Origin: Sphingobacteriales bacterium 16-39-50
GTDB lineage: Bacteria > Bacteroidota > Bacteroidia > Sphingobacteriales > Sphingobacteriaceae
DNA length: 64,000 nt
Assembly (NCBI GenBank): GCA_002257025.1
Contig: NCHA01000006.1
Span: 62,001-126,000, forward strand
Direction: 5' to 3'
Shown: positions 8,815 to 17,562 of the stretch, piece by piece
How the letters are laid out: each line of letters begins with the position of its first letter
How positions within the stretch are numbered: position 1 is the first letter of the stretch
Program-made: the position numbers and the translations under genes
Notes under the pieces: generated by a model
The model's database searches: none
Told to the model about the DNA's origin: nothing
The model's input: only the letters and a program-made list of their open reading frames with translations

Positions 8815-9540
8815 ATGGGAAGAGCATTCGAGTTCCGTAAAGAGAGAAAGTTCAAACGCTGGGCAAAAATGGCCGTACAATTTACCCGACTGGGTAAAGA
8901 GATTGTTATGGCCGTGAAAGACGGAGGGTCAAATCCCGATGCAAATTCACGCCTGCGTACCGCGATGCAAAATGCAAAGGCCGTAAATATGCCAAAGCAT
9001 ACGGTTGAAGCAGCAATCAAAAGAGCCAGCAACAAAGATGAAAGCAATTATGAGGAAATCGTGTATGAGGGATATGCTCCTCATGGGGTAGCCGTATTAA
9101 TTGAAACCGCTACAGATAATACCAACAGAACGGTAGCTAATGTTCGTAGTTATTTTAATAAAACCAATGGTACCCTTGGTAAGACGGGTTCACTGGATTT
9201 TATTTTCACCCGTAAATCAGTTTTCAGATTTGATCCCGGAGAAATGGAATTGGATGAACTGGAATTTGAGCTGATCGATGCTGGTCTTGAGGATCTTTAT
9301 GTAGAAGTTGATGAATCAGGGAAAGATATTGGTGTAATTCACACTTCATTTGAAGATTTCGGAAAAATGCAGAAGGCGCTTGAAGAGAAGAATATCCCGG
9401 TAATCAGTGCCAAACTTGAGCGCATAGCCGAATCAACAACCGAGGTAACTGAAGAACAAGCCGCAGATGTTTTCAAATTGATCGACAAGCTGGAAGAGGA
9501 CGATGATGTTCAGGCAGTTTATCACAATATGGCAGAATAA
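8815..9540 (+). CDS. YebC/PmpR family translation or transcription regulator
   Basis: The 241-residue protein opens with MGRAFEFRKERKFKRWAKMA and continues with FTRLGKEI, GGSNPDANSRLRTA and NMPKHTVEAAIKRA, the hallmark N-terminal segments of the YebC family. Length and the acidic C-terminal half (EEDDDVQAVYHNM) are normal for it. Family members have been described as DNA-binding regulators and, more recently, as factors that help ribosomes through proline-rich stretches; the mitochondrial homologue is TACO1. Which activity applies here cannot be read from sequence. It lies 18 bp upstream of the PRFK-repeat protein gene in the same direction and the two are probably co-transcribed. Confidence 0.93.
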   Translation: MGRAFEFRKERKFKRWAKMAVQFTRLGKEIVMAVKDGGSNPDANSRLRTAMQNAKAVNMPKHTVEAAIKRASNKDESNYEEIVYEGYAPHGVAVLIETATDNTNRTVANVRSYFNKTNGTLGKTGSLDFIFTRKSVFRFDPGEMELDELEFELIDAGLEDLYVEVDESGKDIGVIHTSFEDFGKMQKALEEKNIPVISAKLERIAESTTEVTEEQAADVFKLIDKLEEDDDVQAVYHNMAE

Positions 9541-9558
9541 ATACCCAAAAATGCTGAA

Positions 9559-10170
9559 ATGACCTTTGAAGAATTTTTAATAAAGAAAAAAATTGATGCT
9601 ATTCAGCTTAAAGACAAAGATCAGGCATTTTTTTCTGAGTTCGAGAGTCATTTCCTTCAAATGGGAGAAAAAAGCTTTGATCATAGTAAGAAATTCTGGT
9701 TTAATAAATTACGTAGAGCCTATCACTTAAAAGAAGAACCAAAACCTGTTAAAGAAGAAGCCAAAATCGATGAGATTCCTGCTTCTGCACAAAATAAATC
9801 AGTAAATGAAGCAATAAATCTGGAAAAGCCGGCTTATGTGCCCCGTTTTAAGGCTGCATCAGCGCAAAAAGCAGACCAATCCGCTCAAAATATAGAATCT
9901 GATCCAACTCCTGCCTACGTGCCGAGATTTAAAGCTGCCATTAAAACAGCGGAAAAGGAAGAAGATACCAGCCAGAATAAAGAGGAATCAGAGGAAAAAG
10001 CAAAACCGATATACAAACCAAGGTTTAAGGCCCAAATTCCGGCACAGGAGGAAAAACTGCCTGAAATGCCGGCAGAAGCTATTCCTCAATCTGATGAACC
10101 TGCAGCAAAGCCTGCCTATAAACCAAGGTTCAAACCTGGCCTGACAAAAAAGAATCCGGAGACCGAATAA
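9559..10170 (+). CDS. Uncharacterised protein with four PRFK linear motifs
   Basis: I do not recognise this 203-residue protein. Residues 1-60 form a compact helical-looking domain (FEEFLIKKKIDAIQLK..FWFNKLRRAYHL). The rest is a low-complexity, charged, probably disordered tail rich in Glu, Lys, Pro and Ala. The tail carries four copies of a P-x-Y-(V/K)-P-R-F-K motif at residues 91, 118, 150 and 185, spaced about 27-35 residues apart. Such evenly spaced short motifs usually serve as multivalent binding sites for a protein or nucleic-acid partner. There is no signal peptide, so it is cytoplasmic. It follows yebC by 18 bp, and its stop codon directly abuts the stop of the convergent esterase gene. 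Confidence 0.75.
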   Translation: MTFEEFLIKKKIDAIQLKDKDQAFFSEFESHFLQMGEKSFDHSKKFWFNKLRRAYHLKEEPKPVKEEAKIDEIPASAQNKSVNEAINLEKPAYVPRFKAASAQKADQSAQNIESDPTPAYVPRFKAAIKTAEKEEDTSQNKEESEEKAKPIYKPRFKAQIPAQEEKLPEMPAEAIPQSDEPAAKPAYKPRFKPGLTKKNPETE

Positions 10171-10950
10171 TTACCTTTTGTATGAGAATATCCAGGATAA
10201 AAACTCAGGTTCTGCGAAAGCCGGATCCCAGCTATTATGTCCTGCTTCAGGATAAACTGTAAATTTTGCCGGGCGATTTAGTCTCTTCAACTCATTAACC
10301 ACAGCCTCTGATTTTGAAAGTGGAACTGTTGTATCTTTTCCTCCATGAAATATCCAGAGTGGAACATTTTTGTACTTTTTCACATTCCCGACGTGATCAC
10401 CTCCACAGATTGCAAACGCAGCCGCAAAAGCCTTAGGTTTGCGTCTCAATATCTCGAATGTCCCCATTCCCCCCATAGAAAGGCCTCCAACATAAAAACG
10501 GGAATTATCTGTATACTTCTGTGATTTCAAATAAGATTGAAGACCCATTAAAAGTTGCATTGCTTTACCTGGTTCCCCACCCTTCTGAAAACCGAAGCGG
10601 TCACCTGATTTTCCATCCCCAAACTTTACATTTGCCCAAAAATCATTTTTTGGACATTGCGGAAAAACGACGATTGCCGGGAAATCCTTCCTGATATCCG
10701 ATCTTAAAAAAAGCTTGCTCCCATGCATCAGCTGTGCCTCATTGTCATTACCCCGTTCACCGGCACCATGCAGGAATATAAGAACAGGATATTTCTTTGC
10801 AGCATCAAAATTCTCAGGAAGTAACATTCTGTACAATAGTGTATCGTTACCACTGGTAAAAATCTCTTTAGAAAACATTGACTTATCCTGAGCAACAGAA
10901 AACTGTAGCGTTAATAAGGCTATAATTGCAGAGGAAAGGAATTTTTTCAT
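10171..10950 (-). CDS. Secreted alpha/beta-hydrolase (esterase/dienelactone-hydrolase-like)
   Basis: This 259-residue protein has a signal peptide (MKKFLSSAIIALLTLQFSVAQ) and the alpha/beta-hydrolase layout. An oxyanion-type HGAGERG lies at 61-67. The nucleophile elbow GGLSMGG has Ser158, Asp206 sits in GGKDTTVP and His238 in EAGHNSW, giving a complete triad. It resembles the periplasmic phospholipase/carboxylesterase and polyhydroxybutyrate-depolymerase-like hydrolases common in Bacteroidota. The substrate is unknown, probably an ester outside the cytoplasm. It lies 22 bp downstream of trhO on the same strand and may be read through from it. Its stop abuts that of the convergent PRFK-motif gene. 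Confidence 0.85.
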   Translation of the reverse strand: MKKFLSSAIIALLTLQFSVAQDKSMFSKEIFTSGNDTLLYRMLLPENFDAAKKYPVLIFLHGAGERGNDNEAQLMHGSKLFLRSDIRKDFPAIVVFPQCPKNDFWANVKFGDGKSGDRFGFQKGGEPGKAMQLLMGLQSYLKSQKYTDNSRFYVGGLSMGGMGTFEILRRKPKAFAAAFAICGGDHVGNVKKYKNVPLWIFHGGKDTTVPLSKSEAVVNELKRLNRPAKFTVYPEAGHNSWDPAFAEPEFLSWIFSYKR

Positions 10951-10972
10951 GAAAATATTTTGAGTTAAATTA

Positions 10973-11926
10973 TTAAACCTGAGAAAGTTTTAACTTCTGC
11001 TTATTTATAGGTTGTGGAACTTTAACATAATAGCCAGTCCCATCATACTCACGCTTTCTTGGATGTGCCTGGCAAATTTCAGAACAAGCACCATCCAGCT
11101 TTTCACCGCAAGCATCGCATTGAGTAAAATGCTCATTACACTCAGGATTAGCACAATTGATCATTTTAGTGGTATGAGCACCACAATTGCGACAGGTTGA
11201 AATTACCACCGGATTTACTGTATTCACATCTACTGCAACGCGATTATCAAATACATAACATTTCCCTTCAAAATCTTCTCCACCGGCTACTTTTCCATAT
11301 TTAATGATCCCGCCATGCAGCTGATATACATTTTCAAAACCTTCATGCAGTAATAATGCAGAAGCTTTTTCACATTTAATCCCACCGGTACAATAGGTCA
11401 CGATCTTCTTATCCTTGTATTGAGCAAGCTCATTAATCATTGCCGGAAAATCACGAAAATTCTCAATGTCAAAAGTAACCGCGTTCTTGAAACGCCCGAT
11501 TGAATGCTCATAGTTCGACCTTACATCAACTATAACCACATCCTGATCATCTTTCATCTTCACAAAATCAGCAGGCTCTAAATGTATTCCTGTTTTCTTT
11601 TCGGGATCGATAATGCCCGGATCACGAAGTCCGGAGTGAACAATTTCTGCCTTGTAACGGCAATGCATCTTAATAAATGAAGGCTCTTCAACATCATCAA
11701 TCTTAAAATCGATTTTTGAGAAACGGGGGTCAGCATGGAGCGTATCCATGTAAATCTTACAGGATTCAACTGTGCCTGAAACTGTTCCATTTAGTCCTTC
11801 GTCGGCAACGATAATCCTTCCGACAAGATTCAGGGATTTACAAAACTGAAGGTGATTGGATGCGAATTGTTCCGCATCCTCTATTCTACTATAACAATAG
11901 TAGAGAAGGGTCTGGTATTTAATCAT
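10973..11926 (-). CDS. trhO: tRNA uridine(34) hydroxylase TrhO (rhodanese-like)
   Basis: The 317-residue product has the family's N-terminal segment (IIVADEGLNGTVSG), then a rhodanese domain with VIVDVRSNYEHSIGRF and the active-site loop CTGGIKC (Cys179 and Cys185). A cysteine-rich zinc-ribbon-like C-terminus follows (CRNCGAH...C..C..CDACGEKLDGAC). This matches TrhO/YceA, which hydroxylates U34 of certain tRNAs to ho5U independently of prephenate. It acts in the cytoplasm. A clear -7 box lies upstream at 11966-11973. The gene is followed by the secreted esterase gene after 22 bp. Confidence 0.92.
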   Translation of the reverse strand: MIKYQTLLYYCYSRIEDAEQFASNHLQFCKSLNLVGRIIVADEGLNGTVSGTVESCKIYMDTLHADPRFSKIDFKIDDVEEPSFIKMHCRYKAEIVHSGLRDPGIIDPEKKTGIHLEPADFVKMKDDQDVVIVDVRSNYEHSIGRFKNAVTFDIENFRDFPAMINELAQYKDKKIVTYCTGGIKCEKASALLLHEGFENVYQLHGGIIKYGKVAGGEDFEGKCYVFDNRVAVDVNTVNPVVISTCRNCGAHTTKMINCANPECNEHFTQCDACGEKLDGACSEICQAHPRKREYDGTGYYVKVPQPINKQKLKLSQV

Positions 11927-11965
11927 AAATCATTGATACTGTTGCAAACAGCGTTTAATGCAATG

Positions 11966-11973
11966 CAAATATA
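11966..11973 (-). promoter_or_regulatory. -7 promoter box for trhO
   Basis: On the minus strand TATATTTG matches TAnnTTTG exactly, with a TTG about 20 bp upstream as a -33 candidate. It lies 40 bp before the trhO start. Confidence 0.55.
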
Positions 11974-12028
11974 AGGCTGTCAAACAAATTCTGCAAGTAG
12001 AATTAAGGCAAGCAAATCAGAGTAAAAC

Positions 12029-14482
12029 CTAGAGGCCGGTGGCTATCCTGAAACCAAAGTCAGCCTTTTTTCCATTTAAATAAGACCATCCATATAGGGC
12101 ACGGAAATTCAGATATTTAATACCCATATAGAATTCCGAATAAGAGTTGGTAGCTGGTGTTCCCAGGAAATTAAAACCAGCAAGCTCATTCAGTTTTAAT
12201 TTCCTTAAAAGCGGCAGCTTATTGAACAGAAAGCCTGAAAAATTATGCTCAAAATGACCTTCCAGGTATTGATCAGCAGTGCTGAAATTATAATAATCAA
12301 GATATAGAAAACTATTCACTCTTGGAGTATAACCTAGTGTTTGTACACCTATAAAATGCTTGTAATCAATATAATATATTTTCCTGTCGTTTATAAATTT
12401 ACCTGCTCCCAGCCAGAAAGCCGAATGACCCAACAAGCCTAACTTTATATCTGTCTTTGTAAGATCGAGCGAGATCCTTGAATAATCCACATCCGACCCG
12501 AAAAGCCCTTTTAGTCCCCTTTCATAATTTAAACCAAGTAATGGATATTTTGATGGCCTGTAAAATTTACCTGAAGGGTAGGTAGCATAATCATTACTGA
12601 ACGCATAACTGGCCCTAAGCTTAATTTTAAATGCCTGATTTTCAGAAAACATTGGCAAATCTGAGCCTGGAACGAGAGGGTTATTCGAAGTAAATTCCCT
12701 TCTTGTCAGATCCCTGATCGTATAATCTGATGTATTCTGAAGCGGTCTTCTGTTAGAGTATTCGGCGCTTAAACTGGTTTGTACACTCCCAAATGGCTTT
12801 AAATAGGATAGATTTAAAAACCTCGATTCATAGAGCTTGAGCAAATTGCGTTCATAATATAATGAGTTGATTGAATTCCCCAACTGATTAATACTCTCCT
12901 GATCGCTCAGGTCCAAAACATCAGATCCCGTATTAAATACGAACCTGCTACTCTCCAGTGGAATAGAAGCAGAAAAACTTGCATAGAATTTCTCGCTGGA
13001 CAGTCCATAGCGAACCTTTCCGGTATAACGCAGAAATTTGTTGGTCAGAGAGTCAATCTGTTTTGAATACGAGGCCCGGTAATTTATTCCGAAGCCTTCT
13101 ACCGTATTATAAAAAAGAGAATTGATCATAGATCCGAATTGATAATACTCTTTCTTAAATCTGTTTCGCGGATTATAACCAGTACCTATCAGAAAATTTA
13201 ATGGTTTTAATTTGTTGTTAGCCTTATCCAGTGAATCAAGATATACTTTAGACTCTCGCCTTGTTGCCAAAGCCTCTTTCTTTACGTAGTCAATTTGTTC
13301 TTCAGCTGTCAATGGAATTGGCCTCGCCTGTTTCCAATAAGCCGTATCTTTCTTATTTACTTCGCGGCTAATATTTAAAACCTCTCTGAAATCTTTAGGA
13401 TTTAGCCCGGGATTCAGGTCATAGTTGTTGTAAAGTGCGATATAATAACCTCCAAATTTAAAGCCCAAAAAACCTCCCGAAAAGTCGAAGCGAACCGATG
13501 AGGGCATCCAGCTTTTAGCATTTACAGGAATAAATTCCTGTCTTATATTCAGGGTATCCACAAACTGAATATTTGACTCTTTGGTCAGGTAAAGATCGGC
13601 ACTGTGTATCCTCCAGCTATCTTCAAGAATATAGATTACCCCTCTGAAAACCGGATCTGCCGAGCGTTTGGGTATCAGCTCGATCTTATTGATCATTTGA
13701 CCATTCTCTATGCTGGTACCCAGCAATCTGTATCTATAATAAAATAATGCATTATCAGCAATTGGCGAAACAAAGGGGCGTGCACTCAGTCCCTCCATCT
13801 CCAAAAGATTCTGATAGAAATTGATTCCCATATCTGATGCACGATTAAAGCTGAAAGCACGATTACTACCCGAAACCTTTGAGGAGATCATTACCTCCCT
13901 GTACTTTCCGGGCTGCATATAACTCAACTTTGATTCAGATTCAGATAAGTAAAGGATCCCCTTTCGGTTTGAATCCAGTCCGATTTGGTTTCCCAGATCA
14001 TCAATATTTCTTCCCAGAAATTTTTTTGGCGCCCCGAGCAATTTCTGCATTCCCTTGATGTACACATCTGCAGTGTATTCATCGGTCTCATTTAAATAAT
14101 AGTTTCTCTCTCTGATTGCATTTCTGATAACCTCATAAGCCGGGTCATCTGAAAAAGCACGGACTATAACATCTTTGAGTTCATAAATTGCCCCGGTTAA
14201 AATGACAGAAATGAACTGATCTGATTGCAGGTCAAGCTCCCTGAGCTCCTGGCTAAAGCCAATAGCTTTAAATATTATTGTATGTTTTCCTGGACTTAAT
14301 TTCAGCTGATATTCTCCTTCGCTGTTTGCAGAGGTTCCTGTTGTAGTGTTCAATTCATACACACTGGCAAAGGGTACTGGAAGTCCTTTAGGATCGGTTA
14401 TTTTGCCTTTTAGAATAACTTTCTGGGCATATAAGCCATGAGAAACTAATACAAATAACAGAAATACGAGAAGTGATCGCAT
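12029..14482 (-). CDS. DUF5686 outer-membrane family protein with carboxypeptidase-regulatory-like domain
   Basis: This 817-residue protein has a signal peptide (cleavage near GLYAQ, residue 20). An N-terminal CarboxypepD_reg-like beta-sandwich (about 22-105: LKGKITDPKGLPVPFASV..LNTTTGTSANSEGEYQLKL) is followed by the long DUF5686 region. The C-terminal half is rich in alternating aromatic beta-strands (YRASYSKQ, LKIKLRASYAF, YSEFYMGIKYLNF), consistent with an outer-membrane beta-barrel. The same N-terminal domain occurs on TonB-dependent receptors, but no TonB plug is seen. Function of the family is unknown. It is monocistronic and divergent from kbl, 141 bp away. Confidence 0.88.
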   Translation of the reverse strand: MRSLLVFLLFVLVSHGLYAQKVILKGKITDPKGLPVPFASVYELNTTTGTSANSEGEYQLKLSPGKHTIIFKAIGFSQELRELDLQSDQFISVILTGAIYELKDVIVRAFSDDPAYEVIRNAIRERNYYLNETDEYTADVYIKGMQKLLGAPKKFLGRNIDDLGNQIGLDSNRKGILYLSESESKLSYMQPGKYREVMISSKVSGSNRAFSFNRASDMGINFYQNLLEMEGLSARPFVSPIADNALFYYRYRLLGTSIENGQMINKIELIPKRSADPVFRGVIYILEDSWRIHSADLYLTKESNIQFVDTLNIRQEFIPVNAKSWMPSSVRFDFSGGFLGFKFGGYYIALYNNYDLNPGLNPKDFREVLNISREVNKKDTAYWKQARPIPLTAEEQIDYVKKEALATRRESKVYLDSLDKANNKLKPLNFLIGTGYNPRNRFKKEYYQFGSMINSLFYNTVEGFGINYRASYSKQIDSLTNKFLRYTGKVRYGLSSEKFYASFSASIPLESSRFVFNTGSDVLDLSDQESINQLGNSINSLYYERNLLKLYESRFLNLSYLKPFGSVQTSLSAEYSNRRPLQNTSDYTIRDLTRREFTSNNPLVPGSDLPMFSENQAFKIKLRASYAFSNDYATYPSGKFYRPSKYPLLGLNYERGLKGLFGSDVDYSRISLDLTKTDIKLGLLGHSAFWLGAGKFINDRKIYYIDYKHFIGVQTLGYTPRVNSFLYLDYYNFSTADQYLEGHFEHNFSGFLFNKLPLLRKLKLNELAGFNFLGTPATNSYSEFYMGIKYLNFRALYGWSYLNGKKADFGFRIATGL

Positions 14483-14623
14483 GTATATTTTCTTGCAAAG
14501 ATGGCAATAATATGAATAGACAATCGATTCTGTAATAAATTCGACCTTGACATGACCTGTTTGAAGAGGAAGAACCTGAAAGTCCGCAGAATTCTTAATT
14601 TTACACTCTCAAACTGACTAATT

Positions 14624-15814
14624 ATGTATAAGACCCTTCAACCGATTTTACAGAAAGAACTGGAGGAAATAGAAAAAGCCGGGCTATATAAGCGTGAGCG
14701 TGTTATTATCATTCCTCAGGGTGCTGATATTAAAATTCAGGGCGGACAGGAAGTGATCAATTTCTGCGCGAACAACTACCTCGGACTTGCATCTCACCCT
14801 AAGGTGATTGAAGCCGCTAAAAAAACTCTCGACACTCATGGTTTCGGAATGGCTTCAGTCCGCTTCATTTGTGGAACACAGGACATCCACAAAGAGCTGG
14901 AAGAAAAAATTTCCAAATTTCTGGGTACAGAAGACACCATTTTATATGCAGCAGCTTTTGATGCGAATGGGGGTGTATTTGAGCCCTTATTTGATGAGCA
15001 GGATGCCATTATTTCTGATGCATTAAACCACGCTTCTATTATTGACGGAGTTCGTTTGTGTAAAGCGCAACGCTTCCGCTATAACCATGATGACATGGCG
15101 GATCTTGAGGAAAAATTAAAAGAAACTCAGCATTTACGCCACCGAATAATTGTAAGTGATGGGTCCTTTTCTATGGACGGAACAATTGCCCAACTGGATA
15201 AAATCTGTGACCTGGCCGATAAATATAATGCTCTGGTAATGATTGATGAATGTCATTCATCAGGTTTTTTGGGTAAAACCGGCCGCGGGACACATGAACA
15301 TCATGGAGTAATGGGCCGTGTTGATATCATTACCGGAACTCTGGGAAAAGCATTAGGTGGGGCATCAGGAGGATTTACTTCAGGGCCTAAGGAAGTGATT
15401 AATCTTCTCAGACAACGCTCAAGACCCTATTTATTTTCAAATACATTGGCGCCTTCAATTGTTGGGGCTTCGATTGCAGTTTTGGATTTACTTGAGAAAA
15501 GTACAGAATTACGGGATAAACTTGAAGAAAACACATTGTACTTCCGTGAAAAAATGACATCCGCAGGTTTTGATATCAAACCGGGAACACATCCAATTGT
15601 ACCGATCATGTTGTATGATGCAAAACTTTCACAGGATTTTGCAGCAGAATTGCTAAAGGAAGGAATTTATGTGATCGGCTTTTATTTTCCGGTGGTACCA
15701 AAAGATAAAGCACGAATAAGGGTGCAATTATCTGCTGCACACACTAGAGAACATCTGGACAAGGCCATTGCAGCGTTTATAAAGATTGGCAAGAAACTAG
15801 GAACGATAAATTAG
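14624..15814 (+). CDS. kbl: Glycine C-acetyltransferase (2-amino-3-ketobutyrate CoA ligase)
   Basis: This 396-residue fold-type I PLP enzyme of the alpha-oxoamine synthase family has [14 protein letters not shown] near residue 50, DECHSSG with Asp208 and His211, and the Schiff-base Lys242 in [14 protein letters not shown]. Length and sequence fit Kbl, which cleaves 2-amino-3-ketobutyrate with CoA into glycine and acetyl-CoA. 8-amino-7-oxononanoate synthase and serine palmitoyltransferase are relatives. The [16 protein letters not shown] segment and the presence of a short-chain threonine dehydrogenase in the same window favour Kbl. The toxin-antitoxin pair follows directly, with its own promoter. 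Confidence 0.9.
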   Translation: MYKTLQPILQKELEEIEKAGLYKRERVIIIPQGADIKIQGGQEVINFCANNYLGLASHPKVIEAAKKTLDTHGFGMASVRFICGTQDIHKELEEKISKFLGTEDTILYAAAFDANGGVFEPLFDEQDAIISDALNHASIIDGVRLCKAQRFRYNHDDMADLEEKLKETQHLRHRIIVSDGSFSMDGTIAQLDKICDLADKYNALVMIDECHSSGFLGKTGRGTHEHHGVMGRVDIITGTLGKALGGASGGFTSGPKEVINLLRQRSRPYLFSNTLAPSIVGASIAVLDLLEKSTELRDKLEENTLYFREKMTSAGFDIKPGTHPIVPIMLYDAKLSQDFAAELLKEGIYVIGFYFPVVPKDKARIRVQLSAAHTREHLDKAIAAFIKIGKKLGTIN

Positions 15815-15830
15815 CACGTATATTTTTTTG

Positions 15831-15848
15831 TATATTTGTACGTACAAA
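15831..15848 (+). promoter_or_regulatory. -7 box overlapping a palindromic operator candidate (toxin-antitoxin promoter)
   Basis: TATATTTG (15831-15838) is a perfect TAnnTTTG box. The palindrome TTTGTACGTACAAA (15835-15848) overlaps it and covers the expected start site, 10 nt before the antitoxin ATG. This arrangement fits autorepression by the antitoxin, as usual for such modules (inference). Confidence 0.55.
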
Positions 15849-15857
15849 GAAAAGAAT

Positions 15858-16118
15858 ATGGCTAATACAAAATTAACGCTCAGCATGGAACCTGAAGTTG
15901 TGTATCGTGCTAAAGAATATGCAAAAAAGAGGCATATAAGCCTTTCAAAATTGATTCAGGATTATCTGGATCAATTAAGTAAGTATAAACCTGATCCTGA
16001 TAATGAAATAGATTCTGATATTTTAGAATTAACGGGAATTTTGAAAGGCAAAATTCCTGATGATTTGGATTTAAAAGAAGCACGTTATCAATATTTAAAA
16101 CATAAACATGGCTTATAG
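15858..16118 (+). CDS. DUF6364-type antitoxin (ribbon-helix-helix-like)
   Basis: The 86-residue product starts at the ATG at 15858 (MANTKLTLSMEPEVV). A longer in-frame reading from a TTG would put the promoter inside the gene. The N-terminus KLTLSMEPEVVYRAKEYAKKRHISLSKLIQDYLDQL has the strand-helix-helix pattern of ribbon-helix-helix DNA-binding antitoxins of the DUF6364 group. Its tail (DILELTGILKGKIPDDLDLKEARYQYLKHKHG) would bind the toxin. The last 11 bp overlap the PIN-domain gene, so the two are translationally coupled. It would neutralise the toxin and repress the pair by binding the palindrome just upstream (inference from the family). The pair sits between kbl and pheS. Confidence 0.85.
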   Translation: MANTKLTLSMEPEVVYRAKEYAKKRHISLSKLIQDYLDQLSKYKPDPDNEIDSDILELTGILKGKIPDDLDLKEARYQYLKHKHGL

Positions 16119-16524
16119 GTGTATTTTTATTAATAGTGACATTCTTTTAGATATTTTACTAAAAAGGGATCCATTTTATCAATTTGGCCAGAAACTCCTA
16201 AATAAGGGCAAAGGTAAAGAAATTGAAATTAGCACTTCAGCATTAATTATAGCAAACATTTATTACATAATTGTCAAGGTACTGGGGAAAAAAGAAGCGA
16301 AAGATAAAGTGAATAAACTATTAAAAATGCTGAAGGTATTGCCACTTGATGCAGACTGTATAACTCTTGCTATGAATAGTAGTTTCAATGATATTGAAGA
16401 TGCAATGCAACATTTTATAGCTATGCAAAATCAGTGCGATGTTATTATTACCCGAAATTTAAAAGACTACAAAAAATCGTTATTACCAATAATGTCTGCA
16501 GAGCAGTATCTAAGAACAATTTAA
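16108..16524 (+). CDS. PIN-domain toxin (VapC-like ribonuclease), first catalytic Asp replaced
   Basis: This 138-residue PIN-domain protein has the expected elements: an N-terminal strand and FINSDILLDILLKRDPFY, then FNDIEDAMQHFIAM and the C-terminal IITRNLKDYKKS. Relatives read F-(I/L)-D-T-(N/D)-x-L-L-D at the start; here the first position is Asn9 (codon AAT), so the first metal-binding Asp is missing, while Asp11, Asp15, the central acidic residues and the TRN-x-KDY motif remain. PIN toxins cleave RNA, often tRNA. The change could reduce activity. It overlaps the antitoxin by 11 bp and ends 3 bp before pheS, so it may be read into pheS. Confidence 0.85.
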   Translation: MAYRCIFINSDILLDILLKRDPFYQFGQKLLNKGKGKEIEISTSALIIANIYYIIVKVLGKKEAKDKVNKLLKMLKVLPLDADCITLAMNSSFNDIEDAMQHFIAMQNQCDVIITRNLKDYKKSLLPIMSAEQYLRTI

Positions 16525-16527
16525 ATA

Positions 16528-17562
16528 ATGCAACAAAAAATAACTCAGTATACTTCAGAAATAACTAATTTTCAATCTAAAAATGCTGAAGAGCTTGAAT
16601 CATTCAGAATTCGATTTCTTGGCACAAAGGGTATTATAAAAGACCTTTTCGAAGCCTTCAAAACTGTTTCTGCAGAAGAGAAACGGGTTCTGGGCAAGGT
16701 GCTGAATGAGTTTAAGCAAATGGCTGAAGCCAAATATCAGGCACTGAAAGAAAGTCTGGAGTCTGTTGAAAAAAGCGAAAACTCTGAGCTTGACCTTACT
16801 CTTCCGGGAGAAGGATTCGAACTTGGTGCGCGCCACCCCTTATCTCTGGTTAGAAAAGAAATTATTGAGATTTTCAAAAAACTGGGATTCAATGTAGCCG
16901 AAGGCCCTGAGATCGAAGACGACTGGCATAATTTCTCGGCACTTAATTTCCCTGAAGAACACCCTGCAAGGGATATGCAGGATACTTTCTTTATTAAAAA
17001 AGGAGGAGAAAAGGGGGATATTGCACTTCGTACCCATACCTCATCTGTTCAGGTAAGAATGATGGAAGCAGGTAAACCGCCATTCCGTGCTATTATGCCT
17101 GGCAGAGTTTATCGTAATGAGGCTATTTCAGCAAGGGCACATTGTTTTTTTCATCAGGTTGAAGGACTCTATATTGATGAGAATGTTTCGTTTGCCGACC
17201 TGAAACAGACCTTATTCCATTTTGTTCAGGAGTTATTTGGGGAGGGTACAAAAGTGCGGTTCAGACCAAGTTATTTCCCTTTTACAGAACCATCAGCTGA
17301 AATGGATATTTCCTGTTCTATTTGTAAAGGTGTTGGCTGCCAGTTCTGTAAATACAGTGGCTGGGTGGAAATCCTGGGCTGCGGCATGGTCGACCCGAAT
17401 GTTCTGGAGAACTGCAACATCGATAGCAAGAAATTTACAGGTTATGCTTTTGGAATGGGAATTGAAAGGATCACCAATCTAAAGTACCAAATTAAAGATC
17501 TCAGGTTATTTTCAGAAAATGACATCCGCTTTTTAAAGCAGTTCCAATCAGAAATGATTTGA
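16528..17562 (+). CDS. pheS: Phenylalanine-tRNA ligase alpha subunit
   Basis: The 344-residue protein has an N-terminal coiled-coil (1-90) for tRNA contact and a class II synthetase core. The core shows HPLSLVRKEIIEIFKKLGF, the motif 2 region with FRAIMPGRVYRNEAISARAHCFFHQVEG, FRPSYFPFTEPSAEMDI, and motif 3 GYAFGMGIERI. This is the catalytic subunit that charges tRNA-Phe as an alpha2-beta2 enzyme. The beta subunit gene pheT is not in the window. It begins 3 bp after the toxin gene and its stop overlaps the ATG of the next gene (TGATG). Confidence 0.96.
   Translation: MQQKITQYTSEITNFQSKNAEELESFRIRFLGTKGIIKDLFEAFKTVSAEEKRVLGKVLNEFKQMAEAKYQALKESLESVEKSENSELDLTLPGEGFELGARHPLSLVRKEIIEIFKKLGFNVAEGPEIEDDWHNFSALNFPEEHPARDMQDTFFIKKGGEKGDIALRTHTSSVQVRMMEAGKPPFRAIMPGRVYRNEAISARAHCFFHQVEGLYIDENVSFADLKQTLFHFVQELFGEGTKVRFRPSYFPFTEPSAEMDISCSICKGVGCQFCKYSGWVEILGCGMVDPNVLENCNIDSKKFTGYAFGMGIERITNLKYQIKDLRLFSENDIRFLKQFQSEMI

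Noticed and set aside
15828..15857. Ten-residue N-terminal extension of the antitoxin from a TTG
   Set aside because: The TTG lies upstream of and partly inside the -7 box, so it would not be on the transcript; the ATG at 15858 matches the family start.
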